Source: Gammaproteobacteria bacterium
GTDB taxonomy: Bacteria; Pseudomonadota; Gammaproteobacteria; Enterobacterales; Psychrobiaceae
Assembly (NCBI GenBank): GCA_013214945.1
Contig: JABSRT010000006.1
Location: 62,001-126,000, forward strand
Direction: 5' to 3'
DNA length: 64,000 nucleotides
Positions 25,883-35,065 of the stretch are shown here, piece by piece. The notes beneath the pieces were generated by a model, which saw nothing but the letters and a program-made list of their open reading frames with translations, was not told the DNA's origin and did no database searches. Position 1 is the stretch's first letter, and each line of letters opens with the position of its first letter. A program made the translations under genes and the position numbers.

Positions 25883-27010
25883 GTGGACAGCAGTGTTTTT
25901 TATCAGCAATTAGCTGACAAAATAAAAGTGTGGGCGCTTGAGCTTGGTTTTAATGATGTTGGGATTAGCGATACCGATCTGAGCAGTCATGAGGCTGCGT
26001 TACAACGCTGGCTTGATCACGGCTATCATGGGGGCATGGATTACATGGCTCGTCATGGCATGATGCGCGCGCGTCCCGAAGAATTACTGCCGGGCACCTT
26101 ACGCGTGATAAGTGTTCGACTAGATTACTTACCACCGCAAGCGCTGATCGTGTCGACGATGAAGCAACCGACGAAAGGCTATATTAGCCGTTATGCGACA
26201 GGTCGTGATTACCATAAAATGATGCGTAATCGGCTGAAAAAGTTACAGCAAAAAATTGAAACAGAGGTCAGTGATATCATTGCACGCCCGTTTGTTGATT
26301 CGGCGCCGGTGATGGAGCGTCCGCTGGCCGAAAAGGCTGGGCTGGGCTGGGTCGGTAAACATTCGTTGATTATTAATCAGCAAGCAGGGTCGTTTTTCTT
26401 TTTAGGTGAGCTGTTGATTAGTTTGCCATTGCCAATTTCGCAGCCCGTAGTTGAGCAATGCGGCAGCTGTGTTGCCTGTCTAACTATTTGCCCGACCGGC
26501 GCGATAACAGAACCTTATGTAGTTGACGGTCGGCGTTGTATTTCTTATTTAACGATTGAAAAATTTGGTGAAATACCACTGGAATTTCGCAAAGCAATAG
26601 GCAACCGAATTTATGGCTGCGATGATTGTCAGTTGATTTGTCCGTGGAATAAGTTTGCCCAAGCCAGTGATGAAGACGATTTTAAACCACGTAAAGATCT
26701 GCATTCGCCAGAGCTGGTTGAGTTGTTCAGTTGGAGTGAATCGTTCTTTTTAAAACAGACCGAAGGCTCAGCTATTCGCCGTATTGGCCACGAACGTTGG
26801 TTAAGAAATATTGCGGTGGCGCTGGGCAATGCCCCTTATGACGAAGAAATTGTCGCGGTGTTAAATGCTAAAAAATCACAAGTCACGGAATTAGTGGCAG
26901 AGCATATCGAGTGGGCGTTGGCTGAGCAACAGCAAAAAAATAATAGCGTTAATCGTAAAACTAAGCGTTTGCTTAACGCGGTAACTCGCGGCATGCCGAC
27001 TCATCAGTAG
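25883..27010 (+). CDS. queG: Epoxyqueuosine reductase
   Basis: QueG is a cobalamin- and Fe-S-dependent enzyme that makes the last step of queuosine synthesis in tRNA. The 375 residues (E. coli 379) include two 4Fe-4S motifs, CGSCVACLTICPTGAI near residue 195 and CDDCQLICPWN near 250, and the conserved RYATGRDYHKMMRNRL and EKAGLGWVGKHSL segments. It starts with GTG at 25883. In most gammaproteobacteria queG heads the nnrE-tsaE-amiB-mutL cluster; here it sits some 15 kb from tsaE and 10 bases ahead of a BMP-type transporter operon. Confidence 0.96.
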   Translation: MDSSVFYQQLADKIKVWALELGFNDVGISDTDLSSHEAALQRWLDHGYHGGMDYMARHGMMRARPEELLPGTLRVISVRLDYLPPQALIVSTMKQPTKGYISRYATGRDYHKMMRNRLKKLQQKIETEVSDIIARPFVDSAPVMERPLAEKAGLGWVGKHSLIINQQAGSFFFLGELLISLPLPISQPVVEQCGSCVACLTICPTGAITEPYVVDGRRCISYLTIEKFGEIPLEFRKAIGNRIYGCDDCQLICPWNKFAQASDEDDFKPRKDLHSPELVELFSWSESFFLKQTEGSAIRRIGHERWLRNIAVALGNAPYDEEIVAVLNAKKSQVTELVAEHIEWALAEQQQKNNSVNRKTKRLLNAVTRGMPTHQ

Positions 27011-27020
27011 AGGCTTTTCC

Positions 27021-28010
27021 TTGAAACGAATATGTTTAATCCTGGCTTGGTTGTTCTCGTCAATCTCGATGGCCGAGCCGTTGCCGGTGCGAGTTGCGGT
27101 TATTTACGATGGCGCCAGCAAATTTGACCAATCCTTTAGTCAGGCGGTGTATGTCAATGGCGTGTTAAAGCTACGAGCTGCGGGCATTGCGGTTAAAGAG
27201 TTTGAGCCGGCCCGTTCCGCCCAAATAGAGCAAGCTGTGATCAAATTAGCTCAGCGTGGCTATCAGCCGATTATTGGCGTCGGATTTAATACGGCGCCGG
27301 CGATCACCAAAGCAGCCAAGTTGTTTCCCGACCAAGCTTTTGTGGTGCTGGACAGTGTGATTGATTTACCCAATGTGCAATCGATAATTTTTGATGAGGC
27401 GCAGGGCGCCTATCTGGCCGGGGCGCTGGCAGCGATGAATAGCAACTCGCAGGTGATAGGGTTTGTTGGTGGCATGGATGTTGGGCTAATTACTAAATTT
27501 AGTTGTGGTTATATCCAAGGCGCGCGTTATGTTAGCCCAAATATCGTGGTGGTTAAAAATTACATTAGCTCAACGGTTAACGCTTGGAATGATCCAAGCA
27601 AGGCCAACGAACTGGCTAAAAGTCAAATTGAGCGTGGGGCCGATGTGTTATTTGCCGCGGCAGGCGGCTCGGGTCGCGGAGTGTACTTAGCCGCTCATGA
27701 AGCCAATATTTTAGCGATTGGGGTCGACTCGAATCAAAATGCATTGCAGCCACAGAGCATGTTAACGTCGATGGTTAAAAAGGTTGGCCAGGCAGTTTTT
27801 GCCTCCGTCACAAGTTCTATCGATGGCAGCTGGGCCAGCGGTGTCATCAATTATAATATGCAAGATAATTGGGTAGAATTGGTCAGAGACCACCATAATC
27901 GTCAGCTTTATAGTGATCGGCATTACATCAAAATTCAGCAGATAAAACAGCAACTGCTGACGGGAAAAATAAAGATTGAGCATCATACGGTTGCAGGTGC
28001 CTGTCGATGA
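27021..28010 (+). CDS. BMP/PnrA-type periplasmic nucleoside-binding protein
   Basis: The 329-residue protein has a signal peptide (ILAWLFSSISMA-E) without a lipobox Cys, so it should be soluble in the periplasm. The body is a BMP/PnrA fold: VRVAVIYDGASKFDQSFSQA, then PIIGVGFNTAPAITKAAK, VIGFVGGMDVGLITKFSCGY and ADVLFAAAGGSGRGVYLAA, matching the nucleoside-binding family. It starts with TTG at 27021 and overlaps the ATPase gene by four bases (ATGA). It presents the substrate to the importer encoded by the next three genes. Purine or pyrimidine nucleosides are the known ligands of relatives; the true ligand here is unknown. Confidence 0.88.
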   Translation: MKRICLILAWLFSSISMAEPLPVRVAVIYDGASKFDQSFSQAVYVNGVLKLRAAGIAVKEFEPARSAQIEQAVIKLAQRGYQPIIGVGFNTAPAITKAAKLFPDQAFVVLDSVIDLPNVQSIIFDEAQGAYLAGALAAMNSNSQVIGFVGGMDVGLITKFSCGYIQGARYVSPNIVVVKNYISSTVNAWNDPSKANELAKSQIERGADVLFAAAGGSGRGVYLAAHEANILAIGVDSNQNALQPQSMLTSMVKKVGQAVFASVTSSIDGSWASGVINYNMQDNWVELVRDHHNRQLYSDRHYIKIQQIKQQLLTGKIKIEHHTVAGACR

Positions 28011-29554
28011 CGTTAGTTCCGGCATTAGAGCTCGTCAATATATCGAAACACTTTGCGGGCAATGTGGCACTTCACAACGCTTCGCTCAGTGTTGCTGCGG
28101 GATCAATTCACGGTATTGTCGGTGAAAATGGTGCGGGTAAATCAACCTTAATGCAAATAGCTTATGGCCTTGAACAGCCTGATAGCGGCTGCATAAAATT
28201 TGATGGCGCGGTGATTGCTGTTGATGACCCAAAAGCGGCGATAGCTCATGGCCTTGGCATGTTGCATCAAAAGGTTAGTTGGCTCGAACAGCTCTCAGTA
28301 TTAGAAAATATTGTGTTGGGGCAGCCAATTGATAGTTATGTTTATCAAACGAATCGCGTGGCTGAACAAGAATTGCAACACTTAAGCCGAGAGTTCGGAT
28401 TTAAATTCTCATTAAATCAGATTATGGCAGACTTAAGTTATAGCCAACGTCAGCAAGTTGACATTCTAAGGGCGTTATACCGCGGCGTTAGGGTATTGAT
28501 ATTAGATGAGCCAATGGCTTTGTTGTCCGCCGCTGAATCGCAGCATTTATTTAAGCTGTTTGTGTTACTTAAAACCCAGGGTATTTCGGTGGTGGTGGTA
28601 TCGCATAAATTGGTGGCCTTACATCATATTTGCGATGTTATCTCGGTGATTAAACAAGGCGAGGTGATTAAGAGTATCGAGCCCAAGGATGTTAGCGTTG
28701 CTCAGATAACTAAATTGGTCGTTGGTCATGAAGTGACGATCCCCCAGATCATTGATAAGTCCGTTTGTGTTACTGGGCAGCCGGTGTTAACGGTGACCAA
28801 GCTTAATAGATATCGGTCGCCGCTAAGTAAAGCGGCAGTGCCTAGCTTGTTACTTAAAGATATTGATTTAACAATTAATAGCGGCCAAATTGTTGCCCTG
28901 GTTGGTTTGCCCGGTGCTGGCCAAAGCGAGTTATTGGATGTTATCGCTGGGCGTTCAGGCTTTGATTGGGGGCAAATAACCTTTGCTGGTCGAAAGTTTG
29001 ATGCCTCCACTGCGTATAATATCTCCCAGGCACGCGAGCTGGGCATTGGTTATGTGCCAAATTCAGTGCTCGGACTCGGTTTAATTAGTGAGTTTTCGCT
29101 GGTTGAGTCGTTGATGTTAGGTTGTTGTTCAAAAAAGTGGTTTTGGAGTGGCTTAAGCCGTAGTAGCAATTTAAACCACTGCGCCCAGTTGATGACGCAA
29201 TGGGATATTCGGCCGCATAATCCAAAGATGAAAAGTGGTTATTTTTCGGCGGGCAATCAACAAAAAATGGTCCTGGCGCGCGAAATAAACCAGCAGCCGC
29301 AGCTCTTGCTGTTAAACCAGCCAACTCATGGGGTCGATGTCGCAGGCATTGCGCTAATTTATCGCCAATTATTTGATCTGCGGCAGCGCGGAACCGCAAT
29401 ATTATTGGTTGCTGATGATTTAGATGAAGTGATTAGCTTGGCGGATCTCGCCGTGATATTTCAACAAGGCCGAATAGTCGCTTTGCTTGATAAGTCGCAA
29501 CTGGCCAAGCAAAAACTGCGGCTGCTAATGACGTTGGGAGCTAATAATGAATAG
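28007..29554 (+). CDS. Nucleoside ABC importer ATPase with two nucleotide-binding domains
   Basis: The 515-residue protein is a tandem ATPase of the RbsA/NupA layout. The first domain has Walker A GENGAGKST near residue 40, an unusual signature LSYSQRQQV and Walker B VLILDEPMALL. The second domain has a degenerate Walker A, GLPGAGQSE, in which Gln replaces the Lys, then signature FSAGNQQKMVLARE and Walker B LLLLNQPTHGVDV. A degenerate second site is common in this subfamily. The gene overlaps the binding-protein gene by four bases and the first permease by eight. Confidence 0.92.
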   Translation: MTLVPALELVNISKHFAGNVALHNASLSVAAGSIHGIVGENGAGKSTLMQIAYGLEQPDSGCIKFDGAVIAVDDPKAAIAHGLGMLHQKVSWLEQLSVLENIVLGQPIDSYVYQTNRVAEQELQHLSREFGFKFSLNQIMADLSYSQRQQVDILRALYRGVRVLILDEPMALLSAAESQHLFKLFVLLKTQGISVVVVSHKLVALHHICDVISVIKQGEVIKSIEPKDVSVAQITKLVVGHEVTIPQIIDKSVCVTGQPVLTVTKLNRYRSPLSKAAVPSLLLKDIDLTINSGQIVALVGLPGAGQSELLDVIAGRSGFDWGQITFAGRKFDASTAYNISQARELGIGYVPNSVLGLGLISEFSLVESLMLGCCSKKWFWSGLSRSSNLNHCAQLMTQWDIRPHNPKMKSGYFSAGNQQKMVLAREINQQPQLLLLNQPTHGVDVAGIALIYRQLFDLRQRGTAILLVADDLDEVISLADLAVIFQQGRIVALLDKSQLAKQKLRLLMTLGANNE

Positions 29555-30656
29555 GGATTTCCCACCGTGGTTTAACAGTTTATTATTAATTGTGGTTAAT
29601 ATTGGTTTGGCACTCATTGCGGGTGCCGTCGTGTTAATGGCGACCGATGTCGATGTCGGTTACGCGGCTAAAATCTTAATGTTTGGTGCTTTTGGCAATA
29701 GTGAGGGCATAGGTTACACCTTATTTTATGCGACCAACTTTATGTTTACTGGCTTGTCGGTCGCGTTAGCTTGGCATGCTGGTTTGTTTAATATCGGGGC
29801 CGAAGGGCAAGCGACCTTAGGCGGCATCGGCGTTGCTGTCGTGTGCGGTACTTTTGGTGATAGCTTGCCTTTTTGGCTGTTATTGGTGTTAACGACGATT
29901 AGCGCTGCGCTGTTTGGCGCGTTGTGGGCATTTATTCCTGGCTGGCTAAATGCGTATCGTGGCTCGCATATTGTGATCACCACCATTATGTTTAATTTTA
30001 TTGCCTCATCGTTGCTGGTCTATTTATTAGTTAATGTCTTGAAAGGCCCTGAACAAATGGCATCGGTTAGTCCGATTTTTGCAGAAAACAGTTGGTTGCC
30101 TTATATTCACCAGCTACCCTTTGGCCTAGATTTAGCGGCTACTCCGCTTAATCTTTCTTTCTTTTGGGCACTATTGTGTTGTTTGCTTGTGCATTATTAT
30201 TTGCACTCTAGCCGTTTTGGTTACGAGGCCAGAGCTGTTGGCTTTAGTGCTAAAGCTGCAGACTTTGCAGGTATAAACCAAGGTCGGGTTATTGTCATTA
30301 CCATGATGTTATCGGGAGCGCTGGCAAGCTTTGTTGGGCTCAATGAAATTCAAGGTGCTTCACATCAACTGAAACTTGAATTTGTCGCGGGTTATGGCTT
30401 TGCCGGCATTGCGGTGGCTATTATTGGTCGAAACCAGCCGTTAGCGATTATTTTATCGAGTATTCTGTTTGGCGCGTTATATCAAGGAGGATCGGAGCTG
30501 GCCTTTAATATCGATCATATTGGCAATGACATTGTTTTACTGATTCAAGGATTAGTTATTTTGTTTTGCGGCGCGTTAGAGTGGATGCTTAAACCTAAGA
30601 TCGACCGCTGGTTAAGTCGGGTCAAACGCCAAGGAGTGAGCAATGGACTGGACTAA
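29547..30656 (+). CDS. Nucleoside ABC importer permease 1
   Basis: The 369-residue membrane protein has about ten hydrophobic spans and belongs to the BPD_transp_2 branched-chain/nucleoside permease family. Conserved segments are AWHAGLFNIGAEGQATLGG, YRGSHIVITTIMFNFIAS and FAGINQGRVIVITMMLSGAL, ending with VAGYGFAGIAVAIIGRNQP. Its start overlaps the ATPase stop by eight bases and its end overlaps the second permease by 14, so the three are tightly coupled. Confidence 0.92.
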   Translation: MNRDFPPWFNSLLLIVVNIGLALIAGAVVLMATDVDVGYAAKILMFGAFGNSEGIGYTLFYATNFMFTGLSVALAWHAGLFNIGAEGQATLGGIGVAVVCGTFGDSLPFWLLLVLTTISAALFGALWAFIPGWLNAYRGSHIVITTIMFNFIASSLLVYLLVNVLKGPEQMASVSPIFAENSWLPYIHQLPFGLDLAATPLNLSFFWALLCCLLVHYYLHSSRFGYEARAVGFSAKAADFAGINQGRVIVITMMLSGALASFVGLNEIQGASHQLKLEFVAGYGFAGIAVAIIGRNQPLAIILSSILFGALYQGGSELAFNIDHIGNDIVLLIQGLVILFCGALEWMLKPKIDRWLSRVKRQGVSNGLD

Positions 30657-31605
30657 TTTAGCGCAATGGCTCGGGTTAATCGATGCGAGCATTCGCCTTG
30701 CAACGCCACTGTTGTTTGCAGCGCTGGCCGGCATGCTGAGTGAGCGTTCTGGCATTATTGATATTGGGTTAGAAGGTAAAATGTTGGTCAGTGCTTTTGC
30801 CGCGGCCGCCTGGGTCACCAGCACTGGGGTGGTATGGCAAGGGGTAGCCATTGCGATGTTAGCGGCGATGGGCTTGGCGCTATTGCATGCTTTTGCTTGC
30901 ATTACCCATCGTGGCGATCAGGTTATATCGGGCATAGCAATTAACATGTTGGCATTGGCTGGCACCGCTATTCTAGGTCAGCACCTGTTTAATTTAGGCG
31001 GCATGACCCCAGTTTTAGCCGATGGTTTGAGGCTTGCTAACCTAGAATTCCCTGCTGTGATCGCGCGTAATGACAGCTTTTGGTCAATGGGATATTGGTT
31101 AGTACTTAGCGGTCACAATGTACTGGTATATGTGGCCTTTATCAGTGTGATACTTTTGAGTGGTTTTTTTAAGTTTTCGCCACTGGGCAAACAGGTCTTT
31201 GCAGCGGGGGAGAATCCTTTGGCGTTAAGTCGTGCCGGCGGCTCGGTTAACTTAACCCGTTATGGCGCGGTACTGGCGGGCGGTGCATTGTGTGGCTTAG
31301 CGGGTGCTTATTTATCAATTGGCCATGGCGCGGGTTTTATCAATAATATGACTGTTGGCAAAGGCTTTATTGCGCTTGCGGCGTTAATTTTTGGTCGCTG
31401 GCGCCCGAGCGGCGTGTTACTGGCTTGTCTGTTATTTGGCTTTTTGGACGCGCTCTCGATTAGAATGCAAGGGATCGAGTTGCTTGACACTGGTTATATC
31501 ATTCCAATTCAGCTGATCGAAATGCTGCCTTATATTTTAACGGTAATAGTGCTGGCTGGTTGTATCACTAATCCTGCGGCGCCCAAAGCGCTGGGACGCC
31601 ACTAG
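30643..31605 (+). CDS. Nucleoside ABC importer permease 2
   Basis: The 320-residue permease pairs with permease 1 to form the membrane channel. It has the family landmarks LFAALAGMLSERSGIIDIGL, EGKMLVSAFAAAAW, HRGDQVISGIAINMLALAG and VGKGFIALAALIFGRWRP. The 14-base overlap with permease 1 completes a four-gene binding protein-ATPase-permease-permease operon. The convergent gene on the other strand ends 16 bases away. Confidence 0.92.
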   Translation: MDWTNLAQWLGLIDASIRLATPLLFAALAGMLSERSGIIDIGLEGKMLVSAFAAAAWVTSTGVVWQGVAIAMLAAMGLALLHAFACITHRGDQVISGIAINMLALAGTAILGQHLFNLGGMTPVLADGLRLANLEFPAVIARNDSFWSMGYWLVLSGHNVLVYVAFISVILLSGFFKFSPLGKQVFAAGENPLALSRAGGSVNLTRYGAVLAGGALCGLAGAYLSIGHGAGFINNMTVGKGFIALAALIFGRWRPSGVLLACLLFGFLDALSIRMQGIELLDTGYIIPIQLIEMLPYILTVIVLAGCITNPAAPKALGRH

Positions 31606-31621
31606 TTACTGAGCGGTTCGG

Positions 31622-32563
31622 CTAAGTTGTTAGCGGTATTGCTGATTCAACAAGCTTATTTTGGCTTGCTTGCGCGGCTGGTTGACTTATGGTGACAAAA
31701 ATTTGTTGCGAACTTTTACAAAATCTCATGTCACAATCTAATAAGCAGTCGTCAAGGTAGTGCTGGTACTGAACCACTCGTTCCGGCTGAGCGACTACTT
31801 GTTTAATATATTCTCTGGAGTGCTCTGGCAATAACTTATATTTATCGAACTGCAGCTGTTTGATCAATGTCTCAGCGCTTTTGTTAAAATATTTTATCCG
31901 ACCGCTCGTTGATATTCTTAGTAAAATGCTGGGGTGGTCAATAAAATACAGTGATAACCTTTGATACTTTTTAGTCAGGTTAACTTGATAACAAAAACCA
32001 ACATAATTAATAACTAATGTGGCTATAAAGGTGATGCTTAGGCACAGTAAAATAATGTTCGCCATCGCGATACTGATATTAAGTTGTGATAAATTAGCCA
32101 ATATGCGTTGTTGCGATAAATAGATTATGTTCTCTTGTGACAAGGTAACATCTTCAATTAAACGTAATAATTTGTGATTGTTTGCCGCTGCTTCATGGTC
32201 ACTGCTGACTTGTATTTGTACTAACACCGACAGGTAACGTCGAGCAAAAAGAGCCAGTGGTTCTTTGTTATTAGAGCCGATTAATAGACTGGTAAGCCAT
32301 TCTTTATGTTTGTTTGAATTATCTTCTATATAGCTGATTAAAACCTCGTCGTCTTGTTGATTGATAACTTTTAGTAAATTTTCTATATCGCGTTGTAACA
32401 AAGCCGCATTAGCTTGAGAGAAGCTTAATTGGGTGGCGATATTACTGTGATGATTGATATTTTGTTGATTAGCATAAAGCCAGCCGGCAAAAGCAATAAA
32501 GAGTAATCCAGCACAGTACATAGCAATTTTTTGGAGCATTTTCGCGGAGGACATTTTTTTCAT
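31622..32563 (-). CDS. Membrane protein with periplasmic sensor-like region and PAS-like C terminus, no output domain
   Basis: I do not recognise a named family. The roughly 313-residue protein has an N-terminal span (about residues 8-29, MYCAGLLFIAFAGWLYAN), a helical extracytoplasmic region of about 150 residues, a second span (IILLCLSITFIATLVINYVG) and a cytoplasmic tail. That tail begins DHPSILLRISTSGRIKYFNK, which looks like the start of a PAS domain. No kinase, GGDEF, EAL or methyl-accepting domain follows; the protein ends about 110 residues after the second span. The start is uncertain because no good ribosome binding site precedes the ATG at 32563. It could be a truncated sensor or a partner subunit. 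It faces the nucleoside permease operon. Confidence 0.65.
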   Translation of the reverse strand: MKKMSSAKMLQKIAMYCAGLLFIAFAGWLYANQQNINHHSNIATQLSFSQANAALLQRDIENLLKVINQQDDEVLISYIEDNSNKHKEWLTSLLIGSNNKEPLALFARRYLSVLVQIQVSSDHEAAANNHKLLRLIEDVTLSQENIIYLSQQRILANLSQLNISIAMANIILLCLSITFIATLVINYVGFCYQVNLTKKYQRLSLYFIDHPSILLRISTSGRIKYFNKSAETLIKQLQFDKYKLLPEHSREYIKQVVAQPERVVQYQHYLDDCLLDCDMRFCKSSQQIFVTISQPAAQASQNKLVESAIPLTT

Positions 32564-32766
32564 TGGGTAGGGAGCCAAATATATATCATATTTATTAAGC
32601 TTATATGCAGATTGTTTTTTGTCCAACTTTGTCCAATAAATTGTCAAAACAATCAGCTGTGGCAATCAACTTAATCTAATTATTGTATTATGTTGCCGAT
32701 AGTGGTAAAAAGGGTACTTACAGATAAGCTTGTTGCAAATAGTTAATTGAGGGTAGCGTTGAAGTC

Positions 32767-33819
32767 ATGTCAAATAATACAGTAGAGAATATCCATATTA
32801 CGTCAGAAGACGTCCTTACAACGCCCAATGAACTAAAGCGGGAGTTACCTTTAAATGATCAAAGCCGAGCGTTTATATTGCAGGCCCGAGAGACTATTGC
32901 CAATATTATCCATCGCCGCGATAAACGCTTATTAGTCGTCGCAGGGCCTTGTTCAATTCATGATATTAAAAGTGCTAAAGAGTATGCACTTAAGCTAAAA
33001 AAGCTGCACGATGAATTGAGCGATGATATGTATTTGGTGATGCGGATTTATTTTGAAAAACCACGTACAACCGTCGGTTGGAAAGGCTTGCTAAATGATC
33101 CCGCGATGGATGGTTCATTTGATGTTGAAAAAGGCTTACGCTTAGGACGTGAATTGTTATTGTGGTTGGCTGATTTAGGCTTGCCGGTAGCAACTGAGGC
33201 GCTTGATCCAATTAGCCCGCAATATTTGTCTGAACTGTTTAGCTGGGCTGCGATCGGCGCAAGAACAACCGAGTCACAAACCCACCGCGAAATGGCCAGT
33301 GGCTTGTCGATGCCGGTAGGTTTTAAAAATGGCACTGATGGTAAACTGGAAGTTGCGATTAATGCATTGGAGTCGGCCCGTCATCCGCATCATTTTATGG
33401 GGATCAACAGTAACGGCCAAGTGGCATTATTAAAAACCCAAGGTAATCCTGACGGCCATGTTATTTTACGTGGCGGCATTGCACCAAATTACCAATCTGA
33501 AGATATCAGACGCACCGAAGATAAAATACAAGCGGCTGGTTTAAGCCCTAAACTTGTAGTCGATTGCAGTCATGGTAATTCTAGTAAAGATCATACACGA
33601 CAACCCTTAGTCGCTAATGATATATTTGAGCAAATATCTCGTGGTAATGATTCAATTGTCGGTATTATGCTTGAAAGTCATCTTAATGAAGGCAATCAAT
33701 CAAGTTCTTTGCCTCGCGAGCAGCTAAAATACGGGGTGTCGGTGACCGATGCCTGTATTAATTGGCAAGAGACCGAACAATTATTGCAACAAGGTGCCAA
33801 AAAAATCAGTGGTTGTTAA
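32767..33819 (+). CDS. aroF: 3-deoxy-7-phosphoheptulonate (DAHP) synthase, type I
   Basis: The enzyme condenses phosphoenolpyruvate and erythrose-4-phosphate, the first step of aromatic amino-acid synthesis. The 350-residue protein is a type I (AroFGH) DAHP synthase: LLVVAGPCSIHD, MRIYFEKPRTTVGWKG, IGARTTESQTHREMASG and LVVDCSHGNSSKDH carry the substrate and metal ligands. I name it aroF because it is followed by tyrA 42 bases on, as in the tyrosine-sensitive E. coli aroF-tyrA operon; the feedback amino acid was not read from sequence. Confidence 0.93.
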   Translation: MSNNTVENIHITSEDVLTTPNELKRELPLNDQSRAFILQARETIANIIHRRDKRLLVVAGPCSIHDIKSAKEYALKLKKLHDELSDDMYLVMRIYFEKPRTTVGWKGLLNDPAMDGSFDVEKGLRLGRELLLWLADLGLPVATEALDPISPQYLSELFSWAAIGARTTESQTHREMASGLSMPVGFKNGTDGKLEVAINALESARHPHHFMGINSNGQVALLKTQGNPDGHVILRGGIAPNYQSEDIRRTEDKIQAAGLSPKLVVDCSHGNSSKDHTRQPLVANDIFEQISRGNDSIVGIMLESHLNEGNQSSSLPREQLKYGVSVTDACINWQETEQLLQQGAKKISGC

Positions 33820-33861
33820 TTCCCTGATTGTATTTGACATAAAATGAAAGAGGATAGTTTA

Positions 33862-35001
33862 ATGGCTGAGTTGTCGTGTGCAGCACTTGATCAACTGCGT
33901 GATAAAATTGATGTTGTTGATAACCAACTAATCGATTTGTTGGCACAACGCTTAGCGTTGGTCGCGCAAGTAGGTGAAGTTAAAAGTACTGCTGGCGTGC
34001 CGATCTATGCGCCTGATCGTGAAGCATCAATGTTGGCAAAGCGTCGTGACGAAGCCGAACAAGCCGGCATCGGTGGTGATTTGATTGAGGATATTTTGCG
34101 TCGCTTAATGCGAGAATCATATCATCGTGAAAAAGATACCGGTTTTAAATGCTTAAAGCCTGATTTAGGGCGAGTAGTGGTTATTGGTGGTGCTGGCAAG
34201 CTAGGCAGTCTTTTTGTCAGAATGTTCCGTTTGTCTGGATATCAAGTTGACATTATTGAAAAAAATGATTGGGCAAATGCGCCTAATTTATTTGCTGATG
34301 CCGGTTTGGTGGTCGTTTCAGTACCGATTAATGTTACAGAACAGCTAATTACTCAAAGTCTTAATCAGTTGCCTAAACATTGTGTGTTGGTCGATTTAAC
34401 CAGTACCAAGCAGCAGCCAATTAATGCAATGTTGGCAGCACATGCTGGACCTGTATTGGGGCTGCATCCAATGTTTGGGCCTGATGTGGTTAGCATGGCA
34501 AAGCAGGTTATTATTTATTGTGATGGCCGCGAAAACCAAGCGTACCAATGGTTATTACAACAAATGGCTATTTGGGGAGCAAAACTTATTGTCGCCGATC
34601 CGGCGGAACATGATAAAGCGATGACCTTGGTTCAGGGAATGCGCCATTTTACCAGTTTTGTATATGGCCAGCATCTTGCCGCTGAAAATCCTGACTTAGA
34701 GCAGCTGTTAGATTTTAGCTCACCGATTTATCGACTTGAATTGGCAATGGTTGGGCGTTTATTCGCGCAAGACTCAGCACTATATGCTGATATTATATTT
34801 TCATCGACTGAAAATCGCGCGATGTTATCTCGTTATTTATCACGTTTTGAGCAGGCAAATAAGTTATTGCTTGCTGGTGATCGTGCTGGCTTTATTGCTA
34901 GCTTTGAGCAAGTCTCAGATTGGTTTGGTGATTATTCCGAGCAATTCCTGCTCGAGTCGAGAAACCTATTAATGCAGGCTAGTGATAGCAGAAGCGTTTA
35001 A
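33862..35001 (+). CDS. tyrA: Bifunctional chorismate mutase/prephenate dehydrogenase
   Basis: TyrA converts chorismate to prephenate and then to 4-hydroxyphenylpyruvate for tyrosine. The chorismate mutase domain (about 1-90) has [20 protein letters not shown] and [10 protein letters not shown]; the dehydrogenase begins with the NAD fingerprint [13 protein letters not shown] near residue 105 and carries [11 protein letters not shown] place the start at the ATG at 33862, eight bases after AGAGGA, giving 379 residues (E. coli 373); an ATG six codons earlier is in frame but overlaps that site. It is cotranscribed with aroF and ends at a terminator shared with pheA. Confidence 0.95.
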   Translation: MAELSCAALDQLRDKIDVVDNQLIDLLAQRLALVAQVGEVKSTAGVPIYAPDREASMLAKRRDEAEQAGIGGDLIEDILRRLMRESYHREKDTGFKCLKPDLGRVVVIGGAGKLGSLFVRMFRLSGYQVDIIEKNDWANAPNLFADAGLVVVSVPINVTEQLITQSLNQLPKHCVLVDLTSTKQQPINAMLAAHAGPVLGLHPMFGPDVVSMAKQVIIYCDGRENQAYQWLLQQMAIWGAKLIVADPAEHDKAMTLVQGMRHFTSFVYGQHLAAENPDLEQLLDFSSPIYRLELAMVGRLFAQDSALYADIIFSSTENRAMLSRYLSRFEQANKLLLAGDRAGFIASFEQVSDWFGDYSEQFLLESRNLLMQASDSRSV

Positions 35002-35020
35002 TTATTTGACGTTGGCATCG

Positions 35021-35065
35021 ATCAAAAAAACCGGCCAGGGCATTAGTCCTGGCCGGTTTTTTGAT
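35021..35065. terminator. Bidirectional terminator between tyrA and pheA
   Basis: A long stem, ATCAAAAAAACCGGCCAGG against CCTGGCCGGTTTTTTGAT, with an eight-base loop and T/A runs at both ends serves both convergent operons. Its right arm touches the pheA stop codon. Confidence 0.92.

Noticed and set aside
28007-29554. Loss-of-function of the ABC ATPase through the altered second Walker A
   Set aside because: A degenerate second site is usual in RbsA/NupA-type tandem ATPases.
32700-32722. TyrR box upstream of aroF
   Set aside because: GGTAAA and CTTACA lie seven bases apart instead of six and match the consensus only partly.
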